Positions 45,358-54,289 of a stretch of 64,000 nucleotides of DNA are shown one piece after another. The stretch covers positions 62,001 through 126,000 of the forward strand of contig NZ_CP038636.1 of NCBI RefSeq assembly GCF_004768545.1. The letters are read 5' to 3'. The position numbers and the translations under genes are program-made. The stretch's first letter is position 1, and the number at the start of each line of letters is the position of its first letter. This DNA is from Cupriavidus oxalaticus. Lineage in GTDB: Bacteria; Pseudomonadota; Gammaproteobacteria; Burkholderiales; Burkholderiaceae. Under the pieces are notes generated by a model that was given only the letters and a program-made list of their open reading frames with translations, had not been told where the DNA came from and did not search any database.

Positions 45358-46221
45358 ATGACCCAACGCAGTAACTACCAACAGCAGTCGTCGGAGCCTT
45401 TCAAGAACCGTGACCACCGATGCGTTGCTCGCGCCACGCTTCGGTTGACGGCCGCGCTTGCGATGGCCGTTGCAAGCATCGCAACCGCCACGGCACATCC
45501 ACATCCGGTACAACCGGCGCAGTACACCGACCCGACCGAGCGCGCCATGCCCGTTCCCACGATGACACTCGATCTGGAACGCACCGCCCTGGTTGTGATC
45601 GATCCCCAGATCGACTTCATGAGCCCGAAGGGCGCCGCCTGGTCCGCTGTGGGTGAAGCCGTCACCGAGCAACGGCTCGTGCCGAACCTGCTGCGCCTGT
45701 TCGAGTCCTCGAAGAGGGCGGGCATCGTCGTCGCGATCTCGCCTCACTACTACTACCCGCACGACCACCAATGGAAGTTCCAGGCCCCCGCCGAGCTCTT
45801 CCAGCACAAGATCAAGATCTTCGACAGGCCCAGCGCACTGAGCCTGGATGGGTTCCGCGGCTCGGGCGCGGACTTCATGCCCGAGTTCAAGCGCTACATC
45901 GAGGACGGCAAGACGATCGTCGCTTCGCCCCACAAGCTCTACAGCCCGCAGACCAACGATCTCGCGTTCCAGCTTCGCAAGCAGGGGGTCACCAAGATCG
46001 TCCTCGCCGGGATGCTGGCCAACCTGTGCGTGGAGTCCCACTTGCGTGAGTTTGCGGAGCAGGGCTTCGAGGTGGCCATCGTGCGTGATGCGGTCGCCGC
46101 CCCGAAGCTGCCTGAGGGCGACGGCAATCTCAGCGCACTGATCAATTTCCGCTACATCGCCAACGCGCTGTGGACGACCGACGAGGTCGTCGCCCGGCTC
46201 GCGAAGCCCACCGCGCGGTGA
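45358..46221 (+). CDS. Exported isochorismatase-fold cysteine hydrolase
   Basis: A 287-residue protein. The ATG at 45358 follows GAGGAACCAAC, whereas the upstream ATG at 45298 has no site. Residues about 25-48 (RATLRLTAALAMAVASIATA) form a signal peptide, so it is probably periplasmic. Asp in ALVVIDPQIDFMSPKG, the Lys region VASPHKLYSPQTNDLAF and nucleophile Cys in GMLANLCVESHLREF are present. It is the third isochorismatase-fold protein in 8 kb and is divergent from the hydrolase at 43997. The IS3 remnant starts directly after its stop. Confidence 0.87.
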   Translation: MTQRSNYQQQSSEPFKNRDHRCVARATLRLTAALAMAVASIATATAHPHPVQPAQYTDPTERAMPVPTMTLDLERTALVVIDPQIDFMSPKGAAWSAVGEAVTEQRLVPNLLRLFESSKRAGIVVAISPHYYYPHDHQWKFQAPAELFQHKIKIFDRPSALSLDGFRGSGADFMPEFKRYIEDGKTIVASPHKLYSPQTNDLAFQLRKQGVTKIVLAGMLANLCVESHLREFAEQGFEVAIVRDAVAAPKLPEGDGNLSALINFRYIANALWTTDEVVARLAKPTAR

Positions 46222-46382
46222 CCTGTGATTGCCTCGCCCTCGCATCGGCGGGCGAATCCGGTGGGGGTGGCCCAGTCCGGCGCAGAGTGGGGTCGACTCT
46301 CGTTGTGGTGGGTCCGCCAGGCAGAGATCTTGGCCCTGGCGTCGTCCACTCCTGGCGCAGCCGCTCATTGAAGCTCTTCGCG
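46222..46382 (-). mobile_element. Remnant of an IS3-family transposase (OrfB C-terminus)
   Basis: Two minus-strand frames keep pieces of the integrase C-terminus in the right order. One reads KSFNERLRQE; the next reads DDARAKISAWRTHHNESRPH then SAPDWATPTGFARRCEGEA. In intact IS3 OrfB about ten residues (the ...NxxWFxSL segment) lie between them, so there is a small deletion plus frameshift. No terminal repeats are seen. It sits between the isochorismatase and SDR-LysR genes and shows past insertion here. Confidence 0.65.
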
Positions 46383-46449
46383 CGCGTTGTCAGTCGTCTT
46401 GCCAAGGCTATTGATCCCGCAGGGGCACCAATGGTGCCAAGGCGACCTG

Positions 46450-48222
46450 TCAATCCTCAGGCGGTAGTGAGAAAGCACCCGCGCATTGAAGGTCCAGCGC
46501 CCGGATCGCTGCCGTCATGTGGTCGACGAACACGCGGATACGCGACGGCAGGTGCTGACGGCTCAGGTAGCAGATGTAGTGGCCCTGGTCATCGGGTGCG
46601 TACTGTGGCATGGAGTGAAGCAGTTTCCCCTCGCGCAGCAGATCGCAGATCAGGTACCCGCCCAACTGAGCGATGCCTTTGCCTTGGAGGACGGCCTCCA
46701 GTACGAGCCCGTCATCGTTGAACATGATGCGCGATGGCGGCGTCAGCTTTCGCAATCCCCCCTCCACCTTGAACTCCCATTCGTAGACGCGGCCCGACGG
46801 CAGACGGACGTTGATGCAGTCGTGCAGCATCAACGCGTCCGGCGACTCGGGCATACCGCGCCTTACCGCATACGCGGGCGAGGCGCACACCAAAGTCTGC
46901 ATCGGGACGATCCGTTTCGCGACGATCCGGGAGTCGGCCAGGCGTCCGTTGAGAAACGAGACGTCGATGCGGTCCGACGTGAAGTCGCTCGCGACGCAGC
47001 CCAGGTGCAGCTCGATCTCGATGTCGGGGTACTTTTCCTGGAAGGCCCACAGCAGCGGCGCAACCACCTTGCGGCCGAAACCCACGGAAGCGGAGACCCG
47101 CAGGCGTCCTCGCGGCGGACCGTCGCGCAGATCGCGCAGGTCCTCCATCGCCTCCGTGATGAGAGCGACGCTGGGCTGGCAGCGGGCATGAAGGATCTCG
47201 CCTTCGCGCGTGAGCGAAATGCTGCGCGTCGTCCGACTCAGCAGACGCAAGCCGACCTGCGCCTCCAGCTTCTGGATGCAGCGGCTGACCGCGGAACGAG
47301 TGATCCCGAGCCGGTCAGCGGCCTTGGAAAAGCCGCCTTCGGCCACGACGGTGATGAAGGCGACGACTCCGGGATAGCTCGTCGCGAAGCTCGATGCAAG
47401 CGCCTCCGAGTTGTCCGCACCGGCAGTCGCCAGAAGAGGGGACTGCATGGCGAAGCAGGACTTAGCCTGGTAGCGACCGAGCCAGTCCTCGAACCGGATC
47501 GCGCCGATGCGGGGGTTCTCCCCGGGTGTGAGCGTCCGATCGGAGAGGAGGCCACCAAAGTAGCGCGCGTGGACGTCCGGAACGACCTTGCGCGTATCCT
47601 GCGTCGCCCGCAGGAAGCGCCTGACCAGTTCGTCCAGCGGCATCGCCTCCGGACCGGCGACTTCGACCGTGCCGTTGACTGGCGGCGCGACTGCAACCTC
47701 GGCGAGCGCCGCTGCCACGTCCGCTGAGGCGATCGGTTGGATCAGCGCCGGCGACAAGCGAATCTCCTTGCCTAAGGTGTCCAACGGGGCAGCCGACTGG
47801 GCAATGTCGCCGACAAACTCGTAGAACTGAGTCGCACGCACGATGGTGTAGGGAATGCCGGACGCCTTGATGAGGCTCTCCTGCGCGACCTTCGCCCGGA
47901 AATAGCCGCAGTCGGGAAGCCGTTCGCTACCAACGATCGACAGGGCCACATGGTGGCGTACGCCGGCGGCAGCGCCCGCAGCCAGCAGGTTGCGGCCCGA
48001 TCGCTCGAGAAACTCGAGGGCCGTCTCGTCTTCCCATACTGGCGCATTCGCCACATCGACGACGACCTCGGCGCCGTCGAGCGCTTTGGCCAAACCCTCG
48101 CGGGTGATGGTGTTGACGCCGGTGTCAGGGGCGGGTGCGAGCACGTCATGGCCACGCTTGCGAAGGTCCTCCACAAGCTTCGTTACGATGAGGCCGGTGC
48201 ACCCGATGACGACAATCTTCAT
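46450..48222 (-). CDS. Fusion of an NmrA-type NAD(P)-binding reductase to a LysR regulator
   Basis: One uninterrupted 590-codon frame. Residues about 1-250 are an atypical SDR/NmrA protein (MKIVVIGCTGLIVTKLVEDL, VVVDVANAPVWED, SGIPYTIVRATQFYEFVGDI, ending GAIRFEDWLGRYQ). Residues about 283-345 are a LysR helix-turn-helix (AADRLGITRSAVSRCIQKLE, LLSRTTRSISLTREG) and the rest a full LysR effector domain. The ATG at 48222 follows GGAGAGAAAAAC. An out-of-frame TAA lies at 47462-47464, just where a normal SDR would end, and a Met at residue 259 could start a separate LysR. It is divergent from the regulator at 48459. Confidence 0.85.
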   Translation of the reverse strand: MKIVVIGCTGLIVTKLVEDLRKRGHDVLAPAPDTGVNTITREGLAKALDGAEVVVDVANAPVWEDETALEFLERSGRNLLAAGAAAGVRHHVALSIVGSERLPDCGYFRAKVAQESLIKASGIPYTIVRATQFYEFVGDIAQSAAPLDTLGKEIRLSPALIQPIASADVAAALAEVAVAPPVNGTVEVAGPEAMPLDELVRRFLRATQDTRKVVPDVHARYFGGLLSDRTLTPGENPRIGAIRFEDWLGRYQAKSCFAMQSPLLATAGADNSEALASSFATSYPGVVAFITVVAEGGFSKAADRLGITRSAVSRCIQKLEAQVGLRLLSRTTRSISLTREGEILHARCQPSVALITEAMEDLRDLRDGPPRGRLRVSASVGFGRKVVAPLLWAFQEKYPDIEIELHLGCVASDFTSDRIDVSFLNGRLADSRIVAKRIVPMQTLVCASPAYAVRRGMPESPDALMLHDCINVRLPSGRVYEWEFKVEGGLRKLTPPSRIMFNDDGLVLEAVLQGKGIAQLGGYLICDLLREGKLLHSMPQYAPDDQGHYICYLSRQHLPSRIRVFVDHMTAAIRALDLQCAGAFSLPPED

Positions 48223-48458
48223 GTTTTTCTCTCCGTTTCTCGACCGCAAGCCGTTGCCGTCGATGTGCGTGGAGATTGCCCGCGCGCTCCGGAGAGGTCC
48301 TTGCCTTCACCTTGAATTTCTCTGCAGGAGAGCTTGGTTCTTCGTCCAAGGGTTGCCCGATCGGGATGAGATGCTCTCACCACGGGTTGCAGTATCATCC
48401 ATGGACGGAATTCGCCAGTTGCCCCCACCTGGGAGGCGAATCGGCCAGGGGATGTCAA

Positions 48459-50006
48459 GTGCAGTTCGTGTTTGGAGACTACGTGATCGACCCGGAACGC
48501 CGGGAGCTTTCGCATCGCGCGAAAGTCGTACCTGTCGGGCCGCAGGTCTTCGATCTGCTGCTGCATCTCGTCAGGAACCGCGACCGTGTCGTCAGCAAGG
48601 ACGACCTGCTGCAGGCGGTATGGCGCGGCCGAATCGTCTCGGAATCGACGATCACCAGTCACATCAATGCGGTTCGCAAGGCCATTGGCGACACCGGCGG
48701 GGAACAGCGCTTGGTCAGGACTGTCGCCCGCAAAGGTTTCCGCTTCGTCGGCGAGATCGGCGAACACATCTCCAGAGAATCGAGGGAGCCGCCGTCCGCG
48801 CTCCTCCTTCCGGGTAAACCTTCCATTACTGTATTGCCCTTCCAGAACCTGAGCGGCGATCCCGAGCAGGAGTATTTCGCCGACGGCGTGGTGGAGGACA
48901 TCATCGCTGCGTTGTCGCGCATACGCTGGCTGTTCGTCATCGCGAGCGACTCAAGCTTCACCTACAAGGGCCGCGCAGTCGAGGTGAAGGACGTTGGTCG
49001 CGAGCTTGGCGTGCGCTACGTGCTGGAAGGCAGCATGCGCAAGACCGGCAACAAGGTGCGCATCACAGGGCAGCTCATCGATGCCAGGACCGGGACACAT
49101 CTCTGGGCGGAGCGCTTCGAAGGCACGCTGGACGACATCTTCGAACTGCAGGACCAGGTTGCGGAAAGCGTGGTCGGCGCCATCGCGCCGCAGCTCGAGC
49201 GGGCGGAGATCGAGCGTGCCAAGCGCAAGCCGACGGAGAACCTGTGCGCCTACGACTATTACCTTCGCGGCACCGCGCAGGTGCACAGCGGAACGCGCGA
49301 ATCAATCGAGGCGGCGCTGCCCTTGTTCTACAAGGCCACCGAGCTCGATCCGGATTTCGCATCGGCCTATGGCATGGCGGCCTGGTGTTATATCTGGCGC
49401 AAGATGAATGGCTGGATGACCGATCAGCCCCGGGAGATTGCCGAGGGCACTCGCCTGGCCCGACTGGCGGTGGAGCTCGGCCGGGACGATGCTGTGGCGC
49501 TCACGAGAGGAGCTCATGCACTTGGGCATCTGACCGGCGACCTCGACGGCGGTATCGCGCTGTTCGACAGAGCTTTGCTGCTTAATCCGAACCACGCACC
49601 TGCATGGTCCCTGTGTGGGTGCCTGCACGCTTGTCGCGGTGAAACAGACGCTGCGATTAAGTATTTGGCGCGTGCCGTTCGCTTGAGTCCATTGGATCCG
49701 GAAATGTTCAGGATGCAGGCTGGGATGGCGCTGGCGCATTTCTTCGCGGGACGCTTCGACGCCGCTTCGGATTGGGCCGAAAGGGCCAAATGCAATCTAC
49801 CGAGTTTCCTTGCCCCGGCCGGCATTCTGGCGGCGAGTCATGCGCTCGCTGGCCGCATGGACAAAGCGAAGGAGGCGATGCAGCGCCTGCGCACGCTCGA
49901 TCCGTCACTCCGCGTCTCCAATCTCAAGGACTGGCTTCCGATCCGTCGCCCAGAAGACCTGACCCAGTTTGCGGAGGGGCTGCGGCTGGCCGGATTGCCC
50001 GAATGA
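48459..50006 (+). CDS. CadC-like regulator: OmpR-type winged helix, TolB-like domain and TPR repeats
   Basis: A 515-residue protein starting at a GTG (48459) with CAGGGGATG just before it; the frame opens upstream without homology. Residues about 1-100 are an OmpR/PhoB-type winged helix (FVFGDYVIDPERRELSHRAK, ARKGFRFVGEI). About 115-260 is the TolB-like N-terminal domain seen with adenylate cyclases (ITVLPFQNLSGDPEQEYFAD, YVLEGSMRK, GTHLWAERFEG). The remainder has TPR-type repeats (ALPLFYKATELDPDFASAYG, AALFDRALLLNPNHAPAWSL-like units). No transmembrane segment is seen, unlike CadC. It is divergent from the SDR-LysR fusion and may act on it. Confidence 0.87.
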   Translation: MQFVFGDYVIDPERRELSHRAKVVPVGPQVFDLLLHLVRNRDRVVSKDDLLQAVWRGRIVSESTITSHINAVRKAIGDTGGEQRLVRTVARKGFRFVGEIGEHISRESREPPSALLLPGKPSITVLPFQNLSGDPEQEYFADGVVEDIIAALSRIRWLFVIASDSSFTYKGRAVEVKDVGRELGVRYVLEGSMRKTGNKVRITGQLIDARTGTHLWAERFEGTLDDIFELQDQVAESVVGAIAPQLERAEIERAKRKPTENLCAYDYYLRGTAQVHSGTRESIEAALPLFYKATELDPDFASAYGMAAWCYIWRKMNGWMTDQPREIAEGTRLARLAVELGRDDAVALTRGAHALGHLTGDLDGGIALFDRALLLNPNHAPAWSLCGCLHACRGETDAAIKYLARAVRLSPLDPEMFRMQAGMALAHFFAGRFDAASDWAERAKCNLPSFLAPAGILAASHALAGRMDKAKEAMQRLRTLDPSLRVSNLKDWLPIRRPEDLTQFAEGLRLAGLPE

Positions 50007-50294
50007 CTACGGCACGATTGCTCCTCGCCGATGGCGCGTACCGGGCCGAGCAGAGCCCTCGACAAGGAGCGTGCCGCAAGTCTGAACGATATACCGACCG
50101 TGCCTGCCGTGCTGTAGTACCGCGCCAGTCACGCATCTCGCGCAAGATGTCGCCAAGGCGGTCGATCAACCGGTCTTCGCTCCCAATGCGATGCCGGACA
50201 GGAGTCTTCTGCTCCGCCACGACCGGGCGCTCTCGGATATCCCGAATGTGGAGAGCAGGCTCGGCCGGCCACCGAAACACATTCACGGGGCACG
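50007..50294. other. Non-coding gap
   Basis: About 290 bases between two convergent genes. Open frames exist on both strands but none has recognisable domains, a ribosome site or good coding pattern. No terminator hairpin with a T-run is visible. Confidence 0.4.
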
Positions 50295-51950
50295 TCACGC
50301 CGGTACGTGGCCGGGCCAGGGAGCGCCGGAGCTTGCTCGTTGCCTGAGGAGGAACTTCTGGATCTTGCCGGTCGACGTCCTGGGAAGGTGGCCGATGACT
50401 ACTTTCTTCGGCGCCTTGAAGTGTGCCAAATGGGCGCGGCAATGTTCGATCAGTTCGCGCTCGCCAACCCTGGCGCCATCGACGACTTCGACAAATGCGC
50501 ATGGCGTCTCCCCCCAACGCTCGTCGGGCTGGGCGACGACGGCTGCCACGCGCACCGCAGGGTGCCGGTAGAGCACCTCTTCAACCTCCAGTGAGTTGAT
50601 ATTCTCTCCGCCCGAAATGATGACGTCCTTGGAACGGTCCCGGATCTGTACATAGCCATCCGGGCAGACGACTGCGAGGTCACCCGAGTGGAACCAGCCG
50701 CCGGCAAAGGCTTCCGCCGTGGCCTCGGGGTTCTTCAGGTAGCCCTTCATCGTCATGTTGCCGCGGAACATGACTTCGCCGATGGTCTTCCCGTCCCACG
50801 GCACCGGCACAAGGGTTTCGGGATGCAGCACGGCCATGCCTTCCTGTGCGGTGTAGCGGACGCCTTGCCGTCCTTTTCGTTCCGCCAGCGCACCGATGCC
50901 GAGTTCCTCCCATTCGGGCTGCTCCACGCAAACCGCCGCGGGGCCGTAGACCTCGGTCAGCCCGTAGATCTGGGTGATCCTGATCCCCATGCGCATCAGG
51001 CCTTCGATCACCGGGATCGGCGGGGGGGCGCCGCCGATGAGTCCGTGGACCGGATGGTCGATGCCCGCCTTCCACGCTTCGGGTGCGTGGGCAAGCATCG
51101 CATGCACGATCGGCGCCCCGCAGTAATGCGTGACCTGGCACGCGCGAATCGCATCGAGCACGGCGGCAGCCTCCACCCGCCGCAGGCAGACGCTGGTACC
51201 GGCGTTGGCAGCCAGCGTCCAGGCGAAGCACCAGCCATTGCAGTGGAACAGCGGCAGCGTCCACAGGAAAACGGCGTGCCGGGGCATGCCCCAGTCGAGC
51301 ATGTTCGACAGCGCAGCCAGATAGGCGCCGCGATGGTGGTAGACCACGCCCTTTGGGTTGCCTGTGGTGCCGGAGGTATAGTTGAGGGCGATGGCCTGCC
51401 ATTCATCGGCAGGCTCGCCGCCCTCCCAGTGCGGATCGCCCCCGGCCAGGAAGCCCTCGTATTCGATCTCCGCCAGCCTGCGGCCCCCTTCGACGGCGGG
51501 ATCGATGATGTCAATCACCAGCGGCTTGTCGTCGAGCAGCGTCAGTGCGGCTTCGACTACGTCAGCGTACTCCGTGTCGGTGACCAGCACCTTTGCATCC
51601 GCGTGCCTGAGCATGAAGGCGATGGCGGCCGCGTCCAGGCGCACGTTTAACGTGTTCAGCATGGCGCCACTCATGGGCACGCCGAAATGCATCTCCAGCA
51701 TCTCTGGCGTGTTGGCGGCCATCACGGCTACCGTATCGCCAGTCCTGACGCCGGCGGCCACCAGCGCCGACGCGAGGCGGCGGCTGCGCTCCAGCATTGC
51801 CCGCCAGCTCGTGCGGCGCTCGCCGTAGACGATGGCTGTACGCTCAGGGTAGACCTCGGCCGTCCTGCGCAGGAAGGAGATCGGCGTCAGGGGCACGAAG
51901 TTGACCGGGCTGCGCTCCAGCCCATCCGCGCTGTGTTCGACGTGTTCCAT
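50295..51950 (-). CDS. AMP-forming acyl-CoA ligase
   Basis: A 551-residue member of the ANL family. Motifs in order: YTSGTTGNPKGVVYHHRGAY (P-loop), ITQIYGLTEVYGP, SGDLAVVCPDGYVQIRDRSK, ISGGENINSLEVE and the catalytic Lys in RTSTGKIQKFLLR. The pattern is of medium-chain/aryl-acid ligases of the AlkK/DMSP-ligase type. The ATG at 51950 is preferred to a GTG four codons earlier because GTGAGG is its ribosome site. Last gene of a six-gene minus-strand operon; it would activate the imported acid for the acyl-CoA dehydrogenase. Confidence 0.92.
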   Translation of the reverse strand: MEHVEHSADGLERSPVNFVPLTPISFLRRTAEVYPERTAIVYGERRTSWRAMLERSRRLASALVAAGVRTGDTVAVMAANTPEMLEMHFGVPMSGAMLNTLNVRLDAAAIAFMLRHADAKVLVTDTEYADVVEAALTLLDDKPLVIDIIDPAVEGGRRLAEIEYEGFLAGGDPHWEGGEPADEWQAIALNYTSGTTGNPKGVVYHHRGAYLAALSNMLDWGMPRHAVFLWTLPLFHCNGWCFAWTLAANAGTSVCLRRVEAAAVLDAIRACQVTHYCGAPIVHAMLAHAPEAWKAGIDHPVHGLIGGAPPPIPVIEGLMRMGIRITQIYGLTEVYGPAAVCVEQPEWEELGIGALAERKGRQGVRYTAQEGMAVLHPETLVPVPWDGKTIGEVMFRGNMTMKGYLKNPEATAEAFAGGWFHSGDLAVVCPDGYVQIRDRSKDVIISGGENINSLEVEEVLYRHPAVRVAAVVAQPDERWGETPCAFVEVVDGARVGERELIEHCRAHLAHFKAPKKVVIGHLPRTSTGKIQKFLLRQRASSGAPWPGHVPA

Positions 51951-51978
51951 GGATTGCCTCACTGGCTGCAGCCGTGCG

Positions 51979-53121
51979 TCAGCGCATTACGTCGCGGGAG
52001 ATGATCATCCGCTGGATCTCGGAGGTCCCCTCAACGATCTCGAGCACCTTGGCATCCCCGAACGCGCGCGATACCGCGTACTCCGTCATGATCCCGTTGC
52101 CGCCGTGGATCTGCACGGCCTGGTGGGCCGCCTCCATGGCCTTCTCGGTTGCGAAGAGCTTTGCCATCGAGGCCTGCCGATCGTAGGGCCGGCCCTCGTC
52201 CTTGGCCACCGCGGCGTCGTAGAGCATCAGGCGGGCAGCGTGCGCGTGGGTCGCCATGTCGGCCAGCTTGAACTGCAGCGACTGGAACTGGTCGAGCGTC
52301 TTGCCGAACGCTGTGCGCTCGCTCATGTAGCGGACAGAACGTTCCAGCGAGCCCTGCAGGATGCCCAGGCCCAGCGTTCCGATCAGGATGCGGCCGGTGC
52401 TCACCTGTGACAGGGTCTGCCGGAGGCCGGCCCCGACCTCGCCGAGCAGGTGCCCGGCAGGAATGGCGCAGTCCTCGAAGAACAGCTCGAATGTGGTCGA
52501 TCCGCGCCAGCCGATCTTGTGCAGCTTCTTGCCATGGCTGAAGCCGGGCGTACCGTTCGGCACGATGAAGTTCGAAATCTCCTTGCGGCCGTCGGGCCGG
52601 GTTCCCGTCACCGCCGCAATGACGATCGGGCCGGTGATCTCGGAACCCGAGTTGCTGATGAAGGTCTTGGCGCCATTGATAACCCAGCAGCCATCCTTCA
52701 GCACGGCGCGGGTCTGGATATTGGCGGCATCGGAGCCGGCGTTCGGCTCTGTCAGGCCGATGCAGCCGACCTGCGTGCCCGCCAGGATCGGCCGCAGGAA
52801 GCGCGCCTTCTGGCCGTCGGTGCCGTAGTTGTTAAGCAGGCTGGCCGCCGTGGAGTTGGCCATGATGGCTACCGCCACGGCGCAATCGACGCGGGCGATC
52901 TCTTCCAGCGCAATGGCGAAGCCAAGCCAGTCGCCGCCGCTGCCTCCCCAGGCTTCGGGGTACGGCAGCCCGATATAGCCCAGTTCGCCGGCCCGGCGCC
53001 AGATCTCGTAGGGAAAACTCTCCTCCTCCCACAACCGGTGGGCGACCGGTGCGATCTCTTCCTCGGCGAAACGGCGCACCGCCTGCCGGATAATCTCGTG
53101 GTGTTCTGCGATGTATGACAT
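51979..53121 (-). CDS. Acyl-CoA dehydrogenase
   Basis: A 380-residue flavoenzyme. N-terminal helices, then FAD-binding VGCIGLTEPNAGSDAANIQT and INGAKTFISNSGSEITGPIV; the catalytic base Glu is in VLEIVEGTSEIQRMIISRDV near the C-terminus. RASVYGKTLDQFQS-like segments are intact, and length is normal. The ATG at 53121 follows GAGGAGAAAGACG; an in-frame TTG five codons earlier overlaps that site. It introduces a double bond into an acyl-CoA and needs electron-transfer flavoprotein, which is not in the window. The preceding gene's stop overlaps its ribosome site. Confidence 0.93.
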   Translation of the reverse strand: MSYIAEHHEIIRQAVRRFAEEEIAPVAHRLWEEESFPYEIWRRAGELGYIGLPYPEAWGGSGGDWLGFAIALEEIARVDCAVAVAIMANSTAASLLNNYGTDGQKARFLRPILAGTQVGCIGLTEPNAGSDAANIQTRAVLKDGCWVINGAKTFISNSGSEITGPIVIAAVTGTRPDGRKEISNFIVPNGTPGFSHGKKLHKIGWRGSTTFELFFEDCAIPAGHLLGEVGAGLRQTLSQVSTGRILIGTLGLGILQGSLERSVRYMSERTAFGKTLDQFQSLQFKLADMATHAHAARLMLYDAAVAKDEGRPYDRQASMAKLFATEKAMEAAHQAVQIHGGNGIMTEYAVSRAFGDAKVLEIVEGTSEIQRMIISRDVMR

Positions 53122-53132
53122 CGTCTTTCTCC

Positions 53133-54263
53133 TCAATACGATTCCTGCAGCATCGCCAGGTAGTCGTCGACCGTGGCAGTGCGGGGATTGGTGGCGTGGC
53201 AGTGGTCCTTCGTGGCGGCGACCGCGATGTCCTCCAACACGTCACGCGGCACGCCCATGGCGCCGAGACCAGCCGGCAAGCCGAGACGGGCGTTGAGTTC
53301 GCTGATGGCCTGAGCCGGGTCCCCGCCGGCGGGCAGGCCCATGGCCTGGACAAGTGCGGCCTGCTTGGCTTCGGTCGCCGGCTTGTTGAAGCGCAGCACG
53401 GCCGGCAGCAGCACGGCATTCAGCGTGCCGTGGTGCAACGAGACGCCGGGCACCGCGCCCAGCGGGTGCGACAGTGCATGCACCGCGCCCAGCCCCTTCT
53501 GGAAGGCCAGCGCGCCTTCCATGGCGGCCATCATCATGTTCCAGCGCGCGTCGCGGTCGCAGCCGTCGGCGGTGGCCTTGCCGATATTGGCTATGCCGCG
53601 GCGCAGGCCGTCCAGGGCGATCGCTTCGGCTGGCGGGTTGATGGCCGGCGACAGGAAGGTCTCGATGCAGTGGGCGATGGCGTCCATGCCGGTCGCGGCG
53701 GTCAGGGCCGGTGGCAGGCCCAGCGTCAGTTCCGGGTCGCAGATGGCGAGCTTCGGCAGCAGGAACGGACTAAGGAGGCCGAGCTTGCGGCCGGACTCCA
53801 TGACGATGACCGCGCCCCGGCCCACTTCGCTGCCGGTACCCGCAGTTGTCGGGATGGCCACCAGCGGGGCGACCCGGCTAGTGATCCGGCTCGCGCCGCC
53901 CTCCACCGCCGCGTAGGTCTGCAGCGGTGCCGGGTGGGTCGCCAGCAGCGCGGTGGCCTTGCCCAGGTCCATGGGCGATCCGCCGCCCACGGCCACGATG
54001 CCGTCGCAGCCGTTGCCCAGGTAAAGGCCGGTCGCGGCGGACACGGCGGCTTCCGTCGGGTTGGGAGGGGTGTCCTCGAAGAAGGTGGGAGTGCAATCCG
54101 GGCCCAGGGCGTCGAGCACCTTGTCGGCGATACCGGCGGCGCGGATGCCGCGATCGGTGACGATCAGCGGTCGCTGGATGCCCAGGCGCTGCAGCTCGGC
54201 CCCCAGCATCCGGATGGCGCCGAAGTCGATGTGGACGGTAGTCAGGTAGTTGATGACAGCCAT
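53133..54263 (-). CDS. Iron-containing alcohol dehydrogenase
   Basis: A 376-residue group III (Fe-ADH) enzyme. NAD-binding GGGSPMDLGKATALL and IPTTAGTGSEVGRGAVI, metal ligands in ICDPELTLGLPPALTAATGM (Asp), GMDAIAHCIETFLS (His), GAVHALSHPLGA (His) and VSLHHGTLNAVLLP (His). It oxidises a primary or secondary alcohol or reduces an aldehyde. It lies between the CoA-transferase and acyl-CoA dehydrogenase genes, 27 bp from the first and 11 bp from the second, so it belongs to the operon. Maleylacetate-reductase-like relatives exist, which would suit aromatic catabolism. Confidence 0.92.
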   Translation of the reverse strand: MAVINYLTTVHIDFGAIRMLGAELQRLGIQRPLIVTDRGIRAAGIADKVLDALGPDCTPTFFEDTPPNPTEAAVSAATGLYLGNGCDGIVAVGGGSPMDLGKATALLATHPAPLQTYAAVEGGASRITSRVAPLVAIPTTAGTGSEVGRGAVIVMESGRKLGLLSPFLLPKLAICDPELTLGLPPALTAATGMDAIAHCIETFLSPAINPPAEAIALDGLRRGIANIGKATADGCDRDARWNMMMAAMEGALAFQKGLGAVHALSHPLGAVPGVSLHHGTLNAVLLPAVLRFNKPATEAKQAALVQAMGLPAGGDPAQAISELNARLGLPAGLGAMGVPRDVLEDIAVAATKDHCHATNPRTATVDDYLAMLQESY

Positions 54264-54289
54264 GTTTTCCTCGTAGATAGGTCGATGCG

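Noticed and set aside
49924..50517. Minus-strand frame as a transposase remnant
   Set aside because: No recognisable transposase motif; most of it overlaps the ends of two real genes.
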